Shown in pieces: positions 37,650 to 46,288 of a DNA stretch of 64,000 nucleotides; within the stretch, counting starts at the first letter, position 1, and the number at the start of each line of letters is the position of its first letter. The translations under genes and the position numbers were made by a program. The notes under the pieces are model-generated. The model searched no databases. It was not told the origin of the DNA and saw only the letters and a list, made by a program, of their open reading frames with translations. The stretch covers positions 27,074 through 91,073 of the forward strand of contig JBAZZX010000007.1 in assembly GCA_041658585.1 (NCBI GenBank), given 5' to 3'. The stretch is from DYFC01 sp041658585 (GTDB lineage Bacteria; Nitrospirota; Thermodesulfovibrionia; Thermodesulfovibrionales; SM23-35).

Positions 37650-37702
37650 ATTCTGTGAAAGATATTGCATAAAGGATACTTGCGTTTAGACGGAAGAAAG
37701 CT

Positions 37703-38431
37703 ATGACAGACACTGAAACCATTCAAAAAATTGTTTCATCTCTGAATAAAGCGAAAAAATCCATTAGAGTGCTTGCCCGTAAAGAGCCGTTCTCGGCAAT
37801 CTCCATCGGTCAAAATTGCAACACAGCCTGGTATCTTAAACAGGTTGGAGCAAGAACTGAAGCATATCCCTTTGACTGGATATTCTGTTCTGCGGAGATC
37901 ATCGAATCATGTATGAGAGACGGTTTTTCTATATTCCTGGACAGGCAATATATCACACCCAAAAAAGACAGACATGCCGCCGGACACTCCGTCTATCATG
38001 AGAATATGTTCCACCACAGGAGTCCAATACAAACGGAAGAAGACTATAATTACTATGTTCGCTGTATTGAAAGATTTAAGCGCAAACTGTCTTCCGGCGA
38101 CAGAATTATGTTTGTTTGCACCCTTATCAATGAGCCCGATAAACGGCCGGCATGGAGCAGCGGTTTTTGCAATAAATATCTGCTGCCGACTGCTCAATCT
38201 TATGACACCTATGAATCGTTCATGAAATATGCAGGGGAAATAAACCCAAACCTCATATATCTATTCATCGAACAATACACTCAAGGGAAATTAACTATAG
38301 ATTCTGAAATCGTGAAGGACAACGTACTGTCGATCAAGTTCACTTCTCAGGGCAGCAATGACGGCGTCATGTATTTGGATGAATTTGATGATTCCATCGT
38401 CAAATCGCTATATTCCGGCCTGATAATCTGA
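37703..38431 (+). CDS. DUF1796 putative papain-like cysteine peptidase
   Basis: The protein (242 residues) has the DUF1796 opening SIGQNCNTAWYLKQVGARTE with conserved cysteine and the following AYPFDWIFCS, plus HHRSPIQTEEDYNYYVRCIE. The family is predicted papain-like but is unproven and often appears in glycan loci, where it may modify lipids or sugars. GGAAG lies six bases before the ATG. It sits with the TPR-sulfotransferase and an alpha/beta-hydrolase-like gene, three accessory functions together. Confidence 0.78.
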   Translation: MTDTETIQKIVSSLNKAKKSIRVLARKEPFSAISIGQNCNTAWYLKQVGARTEAYPFDWIFCSAEIIESCMRDGFSIFLDRQYITPKKDRHAAGHSVYHENMFHHRSPIQTEEDYNYYVRCIERFKRKLSSGDRIMFVCTLINEPDKRPAWSSGFCNKYLLPTAQSYDTYESFMKYAGEINPNLIYLFIEQYTQGKLTIDSEIVKDNVLSIKFTSQGSNDGVMYLDEFDDSIVKSLYSGLII

Positions 38432-38504
38432 AAGTGATATTGCAACTATCTCATATGGATCTGAATCAATAGCTTTAAAATAAGACATAGAGGATCAATT
38501 TATC

Positions 38505-39284
38505 ATGTCACAGAATAAGGACATCCTTTCACAGCATATCTCTCACTGGAGAGCAATTCAATCAACTATTTTGAATAGAAATATGGAACATATGGTTAAC
38601 AAGAATTACAGGTATTATTGCTACAAATTAGGCACCGTAAATAAACTATTTGTATTCCTGACAGCGTTGGTGCCTGATGAATATCTGCTTAATCCACAAT
38701 ATTTCCAGTGGGGACAATTCTCTCAGGAATTCCTGGACCGGCATCACTGCATGTTCCTGAGAGACGTAAACAACTTCTATTATATGCATACCTCCAGCAT
38801 ACAATTGCAGCGTCTGGAAACCATATGTCTTATTGAGTATCACCGCATGAATATAAATATTCCGAGAGAGAACGTAATTATCGTCGGATGCAGTGCCGGC
38901 GCGACTGCGGCCATAGATATCTCAGCCCTGGGGCAATACGGAAAATGTGTCGCTTTTTCTGCCCAAACAGACTTTGAAATGGATTTGGACCTGCTGGGAA
39001 AATATGATGAGACATATCGTCCCCGTTTTGAAATTGAGAAAAATATTATACAGCTCGGTTACTATCCAAATTTACTGCCGTCCTTCCATTTGTCATCAGC
39101 AGAATCCCGTTTCTTTTTAATATGGGGACAATACAATAAAATAGATAATGAAATTCATACAGATTTACAAAATCGTCTTCATAATAATAAAAATGTATTT
39201 TTTATCCCCGTAAATACGGATGACCATAACTCTGCGGGAAATTGTGACAGATTGTCGATAAAGCAACTTCTGACGGAAGGATAG
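38505..39284 (+). CDS. Alpha/beta-hydrolase-like protein
   Basis: The 259-residue product contains the nucleophile elbow-like VGCSAGATAAIDISAL (GxSxG at about 127-131) and ESRFFLIWGQYNKIDNEIH near a possible acid residue, with NTDDHNSAGNC providing a candidate catalytic histidine. The N-terminal half is divergent. It could be an esterase or acyltransferase acting on the glycan (O-acetyl trimming or transfer). I do not recognise a named family. It is the last plus-strand gene before a convergent thioredoxin-like gene. Confidence 0.6.
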   Translation: MSQNKDILSQHISHWRAIQSTILNRNMEHMVNKNYRYYCYKLGTVNKLFVFLTALVPDEYLLNPQYFQWGQFSQEFLDRHHCMFLRDVNNFYYMHTSSIQLQRLETICLIEYHRMNINIPRENVIIVGCSAGATAAIDISALGQYGKCVAFSAQTDFEMDLDLLGKYDETYRPRFEIEKNIIQLGYYPNLLPSFHLSSAESRFFLIWGQYNKIDNEIHTDLQNRLHNNKNVFFIPVNTDDHNSAGNCDRLSIKQLLTEG

Positions 39285-39422
39285 AAACAGGAACTGCACA
39301 AAGACAAATAATGGACAGACTCTATTCGGAATCTGTGTATAAAGTCATGGTTTGTCATCCTCCGGCCCTAGTCGGCTCCGGCGCCGCCTAAGGCGAGGAA
39401 ACTTGACCGGGCTACGACTCGT

Positions 39423-39435
39423 CTACGACCCGTAG
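39423..39435. terminator. Small hairpin between convergent genes
   Basis: CTACG-ACC-CGTAG forms a compact stem between the ends of the hydrolase-like and thioredoxin-like genes. The surrounding G/C-rich segment (39355-39445) is unlike its A/T-rich neighbours. No U-tract, so terminator function is speculative. Confidence 0.35.
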
Positions 39436-39451
39436 GGTAGAGGGGATACTG

Positions 39452-39964
39452 TTATTCTCTAAGTAAAACCTCAATTTCTTGCCTCATATTTTCAACTTCC
39501 GAACCGATACTTGTCCAATGAACTCTGCCCTGCCGATTAATCAGAATGGTTGTAGGCCAGGCTTTAATACCATACGATGAAATTATTGTTGCTTGACGAT
39601 CCACTAATACGGGATAATTTAATCGGTATAATCTTTGAAATTTCCGCACTACATCAGGGGGTTCTCCAATGTTAATCGCATATATTATAAATTTATTCTG
39701 GTATGCATGCACTAAGGCCTTAGTCTCAATTAACTCTTGCTTGCACGCATTACACCATGTCTTCCAAAATATAAGCACTACAATCTTCCCGCTCAAGTCG
39801 GATAAACGAATTTCATGACCATCTAACGTTTCACCTAATAAGTCCGGAGGAGATGCGCCTTTTTGGATTGCCGGCATCTCACTCCGAGTTACCGGGGAGC
39901 TGCAATCCGTTATTATGCATAAAGATAAAATCAGTAACAGAAGGCATATGCATTTTACTTTCAT
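39452..39964 (-). CDS. Thioredoxin-like TlpA/ResA-type lipoprotein
   Basis: Start is placed at ATG 39964 (MKVKCICLLLLILSLC), giving 170 residues; the frame opens upstream at 40006. A signal peptide ends in an imperfect lipobox IITDC at about 17-21, so the mature protein may be a membrane-anchored periplasmic redoxin. The redox motif is WKTWCNACKQE (CxxC), followed by INIGEPPDVVRKFQRLY and the cis-Pro region AWPTTILINRQG. It probably maintains or uses disulfide redox in the periplasm. It is unrelated to the glycan genes by sequence. Confidence 0.85.
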   Translation of the reverse strand: MKVKCICLLLLILSLCIITDCSSPVTRSEMPAIQKGASPPDLLGETLDGHEIRLSDLSGKIVVLIFWKTWCNACKQELIETKALVHAYQNKFIIYAINIGEPPDVVRKFQRLYRLNYPVLVDRQATIISSYGIKAWPTTILINRQGRVHWTSIGSEVENMRQEIEVLLRE

Positions 39965-40176
39965 GATATGATCCAACAATCTGTAAACCACATACAAGAG
40001 AGACATTCCTATATATTATATCATCATATCAATCATTCCTATGCAATGAATAAACGAAATCACCGTGTATTTTATAAATCAAATAGGATTCACCCGGTGA
40101 CCTTAAAAAAACCTTCCTTTTCTTCATCAATAAGAACTGCTATAATTTGGAAGAGTTGAAAGGAGGTAATAATATT

Positions 40177-40794
40177 ATGAAAGAATTGAGAATCCGTTGC
40201 GCCGCGCTCTCTGCCATTATTTTACTTATTATCACTTCTACAGCGACGGCAGCGACTATTTTCTGGAAAGATGATAGTTATCAACAAGAGCCGTTCAAAA
40301 AGGTCTTTGTCCTGGTTACTTTACAAGACCCTACTCTTAAAAGACAGCTTGAGGATGAATTCTCAAAGCAATTGAATAATCACGGGACGGATTCAGTGGA
40401 AAGTTATCCTATTTTCTCCTCTCATTCATTATCCGACAAAGAAAGCATTACTTTAAAAATCAAGGAACTGGAAGCGGAAGCCATTTTCATTATAAGATTG
40501 ATGAGAGTTGAGAAAGAAGATACAACGAGTTCGGCAAATAATTACGTTGTTCCAACATGGTATCATGATTGGTATAAATACTACAGCAGCGGGTTTAAAT
40601 TTATTCGTATTCCAACATATACAGATGATAATTATCTTGTTATTGCGGAGACAAACATATATGAAACCCCAAAAAAAAGGCTTATTTGGGCTGCCCGATC
40701 CGATATGTTTACGGTTAGTTGTGGTTGTCAGGAATTAATATCATTTATCAACGTCATAATAGATAAATTATCATCCGATCATCTAATCAAATAA
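40177..40794 (+). CDS. Exported protein of unknown function
   Basis: The start at ATG 40177 has the ribosome site AGGAGGT ten bases upstream and begins a signal peptide (MKELRIRCAALSAIILLII, to about residue 27). The mature part (about 178 residues) has VFVLVTLQDPTLKRQLEDEF, SHSLSDKESITLKIKELEAEAI and WAARSDMFTVSCGC, which resembles periplasmic DUF4136-like/lipoprotein domains that bind partner proteins. No named family is recognised. It lies alone before the nonulosonic acid locus. Confidence 0.65.
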   Translation: MKELRIRCAALSAIILLIITSTATAATIFWKDDSYQQEPFKKVFVLVTLQDPTLKRQLEDEFSKQLNNHGTDSVESYPIFSSHSLSDKESITLKIKELEAEAIFIIRLMRVEKEDTTSSANNYVVPTWYHDWYKYYSSGFKFIRIPTYTDDNYLVIAETNIYETPKKRLIWAARSDMFTVSCGCQELISFINVIIDKLSSDHLIK

Positions 40795-40896
40795 ATGCAA
40801 CATTTCGAGAATAGATAGATCCACAAACCTTGATACAGAACCAACTGGCGGAGACCTTGCAGCAAGAGCGCAATAGATAGTGATAGGAGATGAATA

Positions 40897-41877
40897 ATGC
40901 TGAGTAATAAAACGATTCTAATCACAGGCGGGACAGGCTCTTTTGGGAAAAAGTGTACAGAAATAATCCTCAAGAAATACAAACCGAAAAAACTGATCAT
41001 CTTCAGCCGCGATGAACTGAAGCAGTTCGAGATGTCCCAGGTGTTTTCATTCGAGAAATATCCCTGCATGCGGTATTTTCTCGGCGACGTTCGTGACAAG
41101 GAAAGACTATACCGCGCTTTTCGTGGAGTGGATGTCATAATCCACGCTGCCGCATTGAAACAAGTCCCTGCCGCCGAGTATAACCCGTTCGAGGCCGTGA
41201 AAACAAATATTCTGGGCGCAGAAAATATTATCAATGTCGCGATCGACATCGGAGTGAAGAGAGTTGTCGCCCTCAGTACGGATAAAGCGGCAAATCCCAT
41301 CAACCTCTACGGCGCCACAAAGCTGTGCTCAGACAAACTATTCATTGCCGGAAACGCATATGTCGGACGTAAGGACACGATCTTCAGCGTTGTCAGGTAT
41401 GGAAACGTCGTCGGCAGCAGGGGCAGCGTCATTCCGTTCTTCCTTAAGCTGCGGGAAACAGGCGTTCTGCCGATCACCGATCCCCGCATGACCCGCTTCT
41501 GGATCACTCTCGAACAGGGGGTAAATTTTGTGCTTGATTGCCTAAAACGAATGGTAGGCGGTGAGTTATTCGTCCCCAAAATACCAAGCATGAATATTAT
41601 GGACCTTGCGAAGGCAATCGCCCCTGAGTGCAAAACAAAAATCATCGGTATTCGTCCGGGAGAAAAACTTCACGAAGTTATGGTCCCGAGAGACGATGCA
41701 AGGAAAACACTTGAATTCAGTAATTATTATCTGATCCAGCCGGATTTCAGATTCTTTGAACGCCGCTTTAAGAACAAAAAAATTAAACGGGTACCGGATG
41801 ATTTTGAATACAGCTCGGGAAACAATACCCAGTGGCTGACTGTGGAAGAACTAAAGGAGATGATCAGAAATATATGA
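40897..41877 (+). CDS. pseB: UDP-GlcNAc 4,6-dehydratase (inverting), PseB
   Basis: PseB converts UDP-GlcNAc to UDP-2-acetamido-2,6-dideoxy-beta-L-arabino-hexos-4-ulose, the first step of pseudaminic acid synthesis. The 326-residue SDR has TGGTGSFG at 10-17 for NADP, the signature STDKAANPINLYGATK (T128, D129, K130, Y138, K142), and RYGNVVGSRGSVIPFF. AGGAG is nine bases before the ATG. It is followed by small antitoxin-like ORFs instead of pseC, showing that the usual pseBC operon has been interrupted. Confidence 0.93.
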   Translation: MLSNKTILITGGTGSFGKKCTEIILKKYKPKKLIIFSRDELKQFEMSQVFSFEKYPCMRYFLGDVRDKERLYRAFRGVDVIIHAAALKQVPAAEYNPFEAVKTNILGAENIINVAIDIGVKRVVALSTDKAANPINLYGATKLCSDKLFIAGNAYVGRKDTIFSVVRYGNVVGSRGSVIPFFLKLRETGVLPITDPRMTRFWITLEQGVNFVLDCLKRMVGGELFVPKIPSMNIMDLAKAIAPECKTKIIGIRPGEKLHEVMVPRDDARKTLEFSNYYLIQPDFRFFERRFKNKKIKRVPDDFEYSSGNNTQWLTVEELKEMIRNI

Positions 41878-41916
41878 GCAAAATGTTTAAAACGAAAGGA
41901 GAAGTAAATACCGTTA

Positions 41917-42096
41917 ATGAAACAAAAAATAGAAACTGTTACTTTTCCTCTTAGTATCTTTGAAACAGCCGATACAAAAGAGGACCTTGAGGATTGGCTT
42001 CTTGCTCAAAATACAGATTTTATTCAAAAAATGCGAAAAGCAAGACGAGATGATCTTCAAAATAAGGGCAAAGATTATCAGTCAATAAAAAAATAA
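41917..42096 (+). CDS. Small antitoxin-like protein
   Basis: This 59-residue ORF begins MKQKIETVTFPLSIFETADT and ends RDDLQNKGKDYQSIKK. The beta-helix-helix pattern with a charged tail resembles small type II antitoxins or Phd-like proteins. AAAGGAGAAG lies about ten bases upstream of the ATG. A toxin partner is not found; only a decayed antitoxin-like tail follows. Identification is weak. Confidence 0.4.
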   Translation: MKQKIETVTFPLSIFETADTKEDLEDWLLAQNTDFIQKMRKARRDDLQNKGKDYQSIKK

Positions 42097-42123
42097 TGCT
42101 GCTCTCTATAGTAACACATGGAG

Positions 42124-42147
42124 GAATTAAGGCATTTTAGATATATA
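42124..42147. repeat. 24-base direct repeat, left copy
   Basis: The segment from GAATTAAGGCATTTTAG to ATATATA recurs with one mismatch at 43280-43303, flanking the first MNT/HEPN pair. Confidence 0.9.
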
Positions 42148-42153
42148 CTTTAG

Positions 42154-42258
42154 GAAAATTTATTTATACCATGGATAGATTATCATTCATTGAAAATACA
42201 GCAGGAAAGTGTCGGCAGAATCTGGGATAACAAGTCTGAAAATTTATATGAGCTTTAA
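42154..42258 (+). pseudogene. C-terminal remnant of an antitoxin-like protein
   Basis: After a stop at 42151, the frame reads FIPWIDYHSLKIQQESVG then RIWDNKSENLYEL and stops at 42258. The ending RIWDNxxENLYEL is typical of type II antitoxin C-termini (IWDNEEDDxYDxL). There is no start codon and no N-terminal domain, so it is a fragment. The 3' end overlaps the convergent MNT gene by a few bases. Confidence 0.4.
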
Positions 42259-42660
42259 AAAAGGAGATATATTAATAGATTTAACCGGATGTTTTCTAAG
42301 AAAATACTGCCAGTCACAATAACTTAACAGCACATGCGACTCAAATAAGATTCTTTTCTCCGTGTTTTTGTCAACAAGCAATACGCCACTCTTTATTATC
42401 TGGAAAAGGAAAACAGGTGAATCCATATTGTTCAAGGCTACAATCTGGACCTCTTTGCCTATCTCCCTTGATATCTCAGCCTCAAGGTAAAAAGTTGTCC
42501 ATCGAGGGAGTTTTTCCGGGTGTTTTGTATAATGGACTGCAATATCCCAGTCGCTCCTTTCGTCTGCCGCACCGCTTGCCTGTGAACCGAACAGGTAGGC
42601 GAATTCGACAAATGTATTTTTTCTTAGAAACCTTGATATTGTTTTTGTAGTGTCAATCAT
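42244..42660 (-). CDS. mntA: MNT-type nucleotidyltransferase antitoxin (MntA-like), first pair
   Basis: The 138-residue minimal nucleotidyltransferase has GS-X10-DWD (G25, S26, D37, D39 in AYLFGSQASG...SDWDIAV). Known MntA proteins AMPylate a tyrosine of the HepT toxin and thereby neutralise it. The gene starts inside the HEPN stop (ATGA overlap), so the pair is HEPN first, MNT second, as in the Shewanella hepT-mntA system. The C-terminal tail (VLLSYCDWQYFLRKH) is typical. Confidence 0.87.
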   Translation of the reverse strand: MIDTTKTISRFLRKNTFVEFAYLFGSQASGAADERSDWDIAVHYTKHPEKLPRWTTFYLEAEISREIGKEVQIVALNNMDSPVFLFQIIKSGVLLVDKNTEKRILFESHVLLSYCDWQYFLRKHPVKSINISPFLKLI

Positions 42661-43061
42661 AACTTTTCGATAAAATTGATAAATTTTTTAATATCCGTTA
42701 CTCCCACTTTTAAGAACTTTATCAACTCGTTAATTGTATCTATCAGGTAATCATGAGCAAGAAAATTTCTCAAACCGGCTATATAAACAAATTTTCTTGA
42801 AAAGCCTATTGGAATGATTTTATGATCTCCAAGTTTATAAATGGAATCGCTGTATGTAGACGGCTTAGGAAGACCTCTCAGCGTAATAACTAAATCTGCG
42901 ATATCAAGTACTATCTCTGCACACAGATATACGGAACGTTCAGTTATCTTTTTTGTCTCAACAGAGATATTGATATTTTTCAGAAATATTGTTCGGTTTG
43001 TCTCCAAATAAAGCACTTCCTCTTTAAGCCTTTCAAGTTTCCTGAAAAGAACCTCATGCAT
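42657..43061 (-). CDS. hepT: HEPN-domain RNase toxin (HepT-like), first pair
   Basis: The DUF86/HEPN protein (134 residues) carries the RX4HXY RNase motif R98-N-F-L-A-H103-D-Y105. In HepT this tyrosine is the AMPylation target. The preceding helix RSVYLCAEIVLDIADLVI is family-typical. No clear ribosome site is seen before the ATG. The two-gene module is inserted between pseB and pseC and flanked by 24-base direct repeats. Confidence 0.87.
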   Translation of the reverse strand: MHEVLFRKLERLKEEVLYLETNRTIFLKNINISVETKKITERSVYLCAEIVLDIADLVITLRGLPKPSTYSDSIYKLGDHKIIPIGFSRKFVYIAGLRNFLAHDYLIDTINELIKFLKVGVTDIKKFINFIEKL

Positions 43062-43279
43062 GCACTATTATAGCATTTACCAAAAGGTTATAAAATGGTC
43101 ATTCCCTCAAAACGGTTGTCCCTCATCCTGCACCCTTTTTTATCCTCCAGCTTCGACTATCATACCTCCCAATAGACTCCTCTCCCCGGTAGAACCTATA
43201 AATCTCCTTAATATTTAGCACAGGTTAAATTCGGGGCCCTTTCCCCCATATCCTTTTAAACCCATTGAAACATCTGAAA

Positions 43280-43303
43280 GAATTAAGGTATTTTAGATAT
43301 ATA
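43280..43303. repeat. 24-base direct repeat, right copy
   Basis: Matches 42124-42147 with one C/T difference. The 43062-43376 gap contains nothing else recognisable. Confidence 0.9.
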
Positions 43304-43376
43304 ATATCCGGCGGAGAAATAAACGATTCGCCATAGAGAACACTGAGAGGCAACAATAAATAGCTGAAGGATTCCT

Positions 43377-44567
43377 TTGTCCAAGATAATCAATAAAAAC
43401 AGATTGAAGTTTATTCCTTACGGCAGACAATTCATTGATAACGAAGATATCCGGGAAGTCGTAAAGGTCCTCAAGAGCGACTTTCTCACACAGGGACCCA
43501 AAATTCCTGAGTTCGAGGAAAAATTGGCCGGATACTGCGGGGCAAAATATGCCGTCGTCTTCAACTCCGGGACCTCTGCTTTGCACGGAGCATATTTTGC
43601 CCTGGGACTTGGTAAAGGCGATGAGTTTATCACCTCACCGATAACCTTCGTTGCCACTGCCAACGCGGGATTATACCTTGGAGCAAAACCTGTATTTGTG
43701 GATGTGGAACCTGATACCGGAAACATTGACGCATCGAAGATTGAAAAGAAAATTACAAAAAGAACAAGGCTCATAACGCCCATCCACTATGCCGGACATC
43801 CAGTTGATCTGGACAGGATTCGTGATATCGCGACAAGGCATAAACTCTTCGTGGTCGAAGACGCCTGCCATGCACTGGGAGCAAAATACAGCCATCAGTC
43901 GAAGACTAATAACTGGACAAAGATCGGAAGCTGCTCTCACTCTGATATGACCGTGTTGAGCTTTCATCCCGTCAAGCACATCACTACCGGTGAAGGCGGG
44001 GCAGTCCTTACAAATAAAGAGGAGTTCTACAAAAAACTTCTCATGTTTAGAAACCACGGAATCACAAAGTATGATTTTATTCATAAACCCCATGGAGACT
44101 GGTATTATGAAATGCAGTCTCTTGGCTATAATTACAGGATGACCGATATTCAGGCGGCCCTCGGCATATCACAACTCAGGAAACTCGATACTTTTGTTGA
44201 GAAGAGAATAGCAATTGCGGATGTTTATCGGAAGGCATTTCTGAACAACACTTATTTTGATATTCCCATGGAAAAAGACTATGCATATTCGTCATACCAC
44301 CTCTATCCGATAAGGCTCAAAGATAAATATAAAAACAGAAAGAAAGAGATATTTGCCCGCATGAGAAAAATCGGCCTCGGAGTACAAGTACACTATATCC
44401 CGGTCTACCTTCAGCCGTTCTACAGAAAACTGGGTTACAAAAATGGCTCATGCCCGGTTGCGGAGGATTTTTATCACAAAGAGATAAGCCTGCCTATGTT
44501 CCCCGGTTTGAAAAAGAAAGATATGAAACGCGTAATCGAAAAAGTTTTAACTGCTTTTAACTCTTAG
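43377..44567 (+). CDS. pseC: UDP-4-keto sugar aminotransferase PseC (DegT/DnrJ/EryC1 family)
   Basis: PseC transaminates the PseB product to UDP-4-amino-4,6-dideoxy-N-acetyl-beta-L-altrosamine, using PLP. The 396-residue protein has the PLP lysine K200 in SFHPVKHITTGEGG, the phosphate-binding NSGTSALHGAYFALGL, and VVEDACHALGAKY. The start is TTG 43377 with GAAGG six bases upstream; the next in-frame start codons are less well placed. It is separated from pseB by the MNT/HEPN insertion. Confidence 0.92.
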   Translation: MSKIINKNRLKFIPYGRQFIDNEDIREVVKVLKSDFLTQGPKIPEFEEKLAGYCGAKYAVVFNSGTSALHGAYFALGLGKGDEFITSPITFVATANAGLYLGAKPVFVDVEPDTGNIDASKIEKKITKRTRLITPIHYAGHPVDLDRIRDIATRHKLFVVEDACHALGAKYSHQSKTNNWTKIGSCSHSDMTVLSFHPVKHITTGEGGAVLTNKEEFYKKLLMFRNHGITKYDFIHKPHGDWYYEMQSLGYNYRMTDIQAALGISQLRKLDTFVEKRIAIADVYRKAFLNNTYFDIPMEKDYAYSSYHLYPIRLKDKYKNRKKEIFARMRKIGLGVQVHYIPVYLQPFYRKLGYKNGSCPVAEDFYHKEISLPMFPGLKKKDMKRVIEKVLTAFNS

Positions 44568-44575
44568 GCCGCAGA

Positions 44576-44712
44576 CCCTTCGACAAGCTCAGGGTGACAT
44601 CATGCTTGTCATGGTGATTCTGTTCAGATGTCATGGTGAGCCTGTCGGGTGTCGTGGTGATTCTGTTCAGATGTCATGGTGAGCCTGTCGAGTGGTGAGC
44701 TTGTCGAACCAT
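44576..44712. repeat. GAGCTTGTCGA hairpins with a 43-base tandem duplication
   Basis: An ACCCT/AGGGT unit opens the array at 44576. Then a unit starting GTCATGGTGATTCTGTTCAG is repeated at a 43-base period (44608-44647 and 44651-44690), and a final ATGGT-type unit follows. The rest of the gap to 44806 is A/T-rich leader DNA. Confidence 0.88.
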
Positions 44713-44806
44713 AGGCAGAGTTCATAATCAGGCAATTGACAGCACGTATTTTACGTGTTAATGTAATTTATATTCAAATTGATTGATTCGGCGGTAGGAG
44801 GCTGTT

Positions 44807-45040
44807 ATGAAACAGAACATAACTCTGAGTCTGGAAAAAGATTTAATAAAAAAAGGGAAAATCATCGCATCAAACCGTGAGACATCCTTAAGCAAACTCC
44901 TAAGCAACTTTTTAGAACAAATCATTCATGAAGATGAGTTCTATGAAATGTCCAAAAGAAAGGCACTGAAGATATTAGAGAAGGGATATCACATGGGCGG
45001 TAAGATTACCTGTACAAGAGAAGAACTGCATGAGCGGTAA
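44807..45040 (+). CDS. VapB-type antitoxin (ribbon-helix-helix-like)
   Basis: The 77-residue protein starts MKQNITLSLEKDLIKKGKII, a beta strand then helix typical of RHH/DUF6364 antitoxins, with SLSKLLSNFLEQII as the second helix and a charged toxin-binding tail. TAGGAGG is six bases before the ATG. It overlaps the PIN toxin gene by 11 bases. The pair is a standard VapBC cassette. Confidence 0.85.
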   Translation: MKQNITLSLEKDLIKKGKIIASNRETSLSKLLSNFLEQIIHEDEFYEMSKRKALKILEKGYHMGGKITCTREELHER

Positions 45041-45455
45041 AATCTTTCTTGATACCAATATTCTCATATATGCACACGATGCCGATTCGGGTGACAAACA
45101 CATTATCGCAAAGAATATCGTAAAAGAATTATGGGACAAGAAAAATGGCGTATTAAGCACACAGGTATTGCAGGAATTCTATGTCAATGTGACGAAAAAG
45201 ATACCACGGCCCGTCGCTCCGATCGAAGCAAGAGAAATTATCAGGGCTTATTCAAGCTGGGAAATCAGGGACAACAGCATCATGTCTGTAATCAGAGCAT
45301 CCGAAATAGAAGAAAAATACAAGCTCTCTTTTTGGGATTCCCTGATAGTAGTTGCAGCATATTCAGCAAAAGTTGAAAAGATTCTGACCGAAGATCTGAA
45401 CGAAGGGCAGGTCATTGAAGGGATATTAATCGAGAATCCGTTCAAGACCCGATAG
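45030..45455 (+). CDS. vapC: VapC PIN-domain RNase toxin
   Basis: The 141-residue PIN domain has the acidic metal residues D8 (FLDTNILIYAHD), E48 (VLQEFYVN), D98-type (SFWDSLIVVAA) and D116-type (ILTEDLNEG). VapC toxins cut tRNA or rRNA to stop growth. Translation is coupled to the antitoxin by an 11-base overlap. The cassette sits between hairpin repeats and another MNT/HEPN module. Confidence 0.9.
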   Translation: MSGKIFLDTNILIYAHDADSGDKHIIAKNIVKELWDKKNGVLSTQVLQEFYVNVTKKIPRPVAPIEAREIIRAYSSWEIRDNSIMSVIRASEIEEKYKLSFWDSLIVVAAYSAKVEKILTEDLNEGQVIEGILIENPFKTR

Positions 45456-45482
45456 TCTAATCGCACTGGCGAGCAGTGGACC

Positions 45483-45524
45483 TGTCATGGTGGGCAGTGA
45501 GCCTGTCGAACTGTCAAACCATGA
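45483..45524. repeat. Hairpin unit with a CAGT/ACTG stem
   Basis: CAGT-GAGCCTGTCGA-ACTG lies within outer arms CATGGT...AACCATG. This is a third stem type with base changes on both sides. Confidence 0.75.
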
Positions 45525-45578
45525 AGCATTTATCAAAATATATTAAAAAAGGTAATATATTATAAGACGGAAACAGAC

Positions 45579-45866
45579 ATGAGACTTGACACTAATGAAA
45601 AGAAAGCGCTGAAACATGCCTTAAAAGATTTCGATGGAGAGATATATCTCTTTGGGTCGCGGACCGATAATGTCAGAAAAGGTGGAGATATAGATATACT
45701 GCTTCTGCCAAAAAGGAAACAGAATTCGTTAAAATTGTCGCTTGCTGTACAGAAACGTTTTTTTTCATTGTGTGAAGAGGATATCGACGTAGTGATTTAT
45801 AACGATAACCCGTTCTGCAGAGAGATACTTAAACATGCAAAAAGACTTGATATCAGAAGAATTTAA
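45579..45866 (+). CDS. MNT-type nucleotidyltransferase, second pair
   Basis: The 95-residue minimal nucleotidyltransferase has GS-X9-DID (G26, S27, D37, D39 in EIYLFGSRTD...GGDIDILLLP) and EDIDVVIYND as the third acid. It overlaps the following HEPN gene by 32 bases. Gene order here is MNT first, opposite to the first pair. It is likely the antitoxin. Confidence 0.85.
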   Translation: MRLDTNEKKALKHALKDFDGEIYLFGSRTDNVRKGGDIDILLLPKRKQNSLKLSLAVQKRFFSLCEEDIDVVIYNDNPFCREILKHAKRLDIRRI

Positions 45867-46278
45867 AGAGCTGCAGAGAGCCATTATTCTTCTGAGAGCA
45901 TCCGTTAAGAAATTCAAGCCGTACAGAGTAAGAAAAACCTATACCCCTGCTGAGATGGAGTATTATGATTCTCTTTCATTTCGTTTCGAAAAAACTGTTG
46001 AACTCTTTCTTCATTTTTTCAAAGGACTCGAGTCCTTCCTCTTTGGCAAAGTCAGCGATACCTTAAGGGATCGCCTCTTTGCAATGCAGAAACTGAACCT
46101 TATAGACACTATTGACTTCTGGATCGAGGCAAGACTGCTCAGAAATAAAGTAGCTCATGATTACCTTCCGGAACAATTGAAAGACATTTACAATGAAATC
46201 CATAACAAATCAAAATCAATTATCAAAAATACAGTCAAAATCGAGAAGTATCTGAACACAATAAATACTAAGGGATGA
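45835..46278 (+). CDS. HEPN-domain protein, second pair
   Basis: The 147-residue protein has the RX4HXY motif R103-N-K-V-A-H108-D-Y110 (LLRNKVAHDYLPEQ) and a longer N-terminal helix region than the first HepT (SFRFEKTVELFLHFFKGLES). This resembles the separate HEPN subfamily found with short MNT proteins. It is a probable RNase toxin. The 32-base overlap with its MNT partner means tight coupling. Confidence 0.85.
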   Translation: MQKDLISEEFKELQRAIILLRASVKKFKPYRVRKTYTPAEMEYYDSLSFRFEKTVELFLHFFKGLESFLFGKVSDTLRDRLFAMQKLNLIDTIDFWIEARLLRNKVAHDYLPEQLKDIYNEIHNKSKSIIKNTVKIEKYLNTINTKG

Positions 46279-46288
46279 CTTCTGTTTT

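Noticed and set aside
39340..39450. G/C-rich stretch as an RNA gene
   Set aside because: Only one small hairpin can be drawn; no tRNA-like or riboswitch-like layout.
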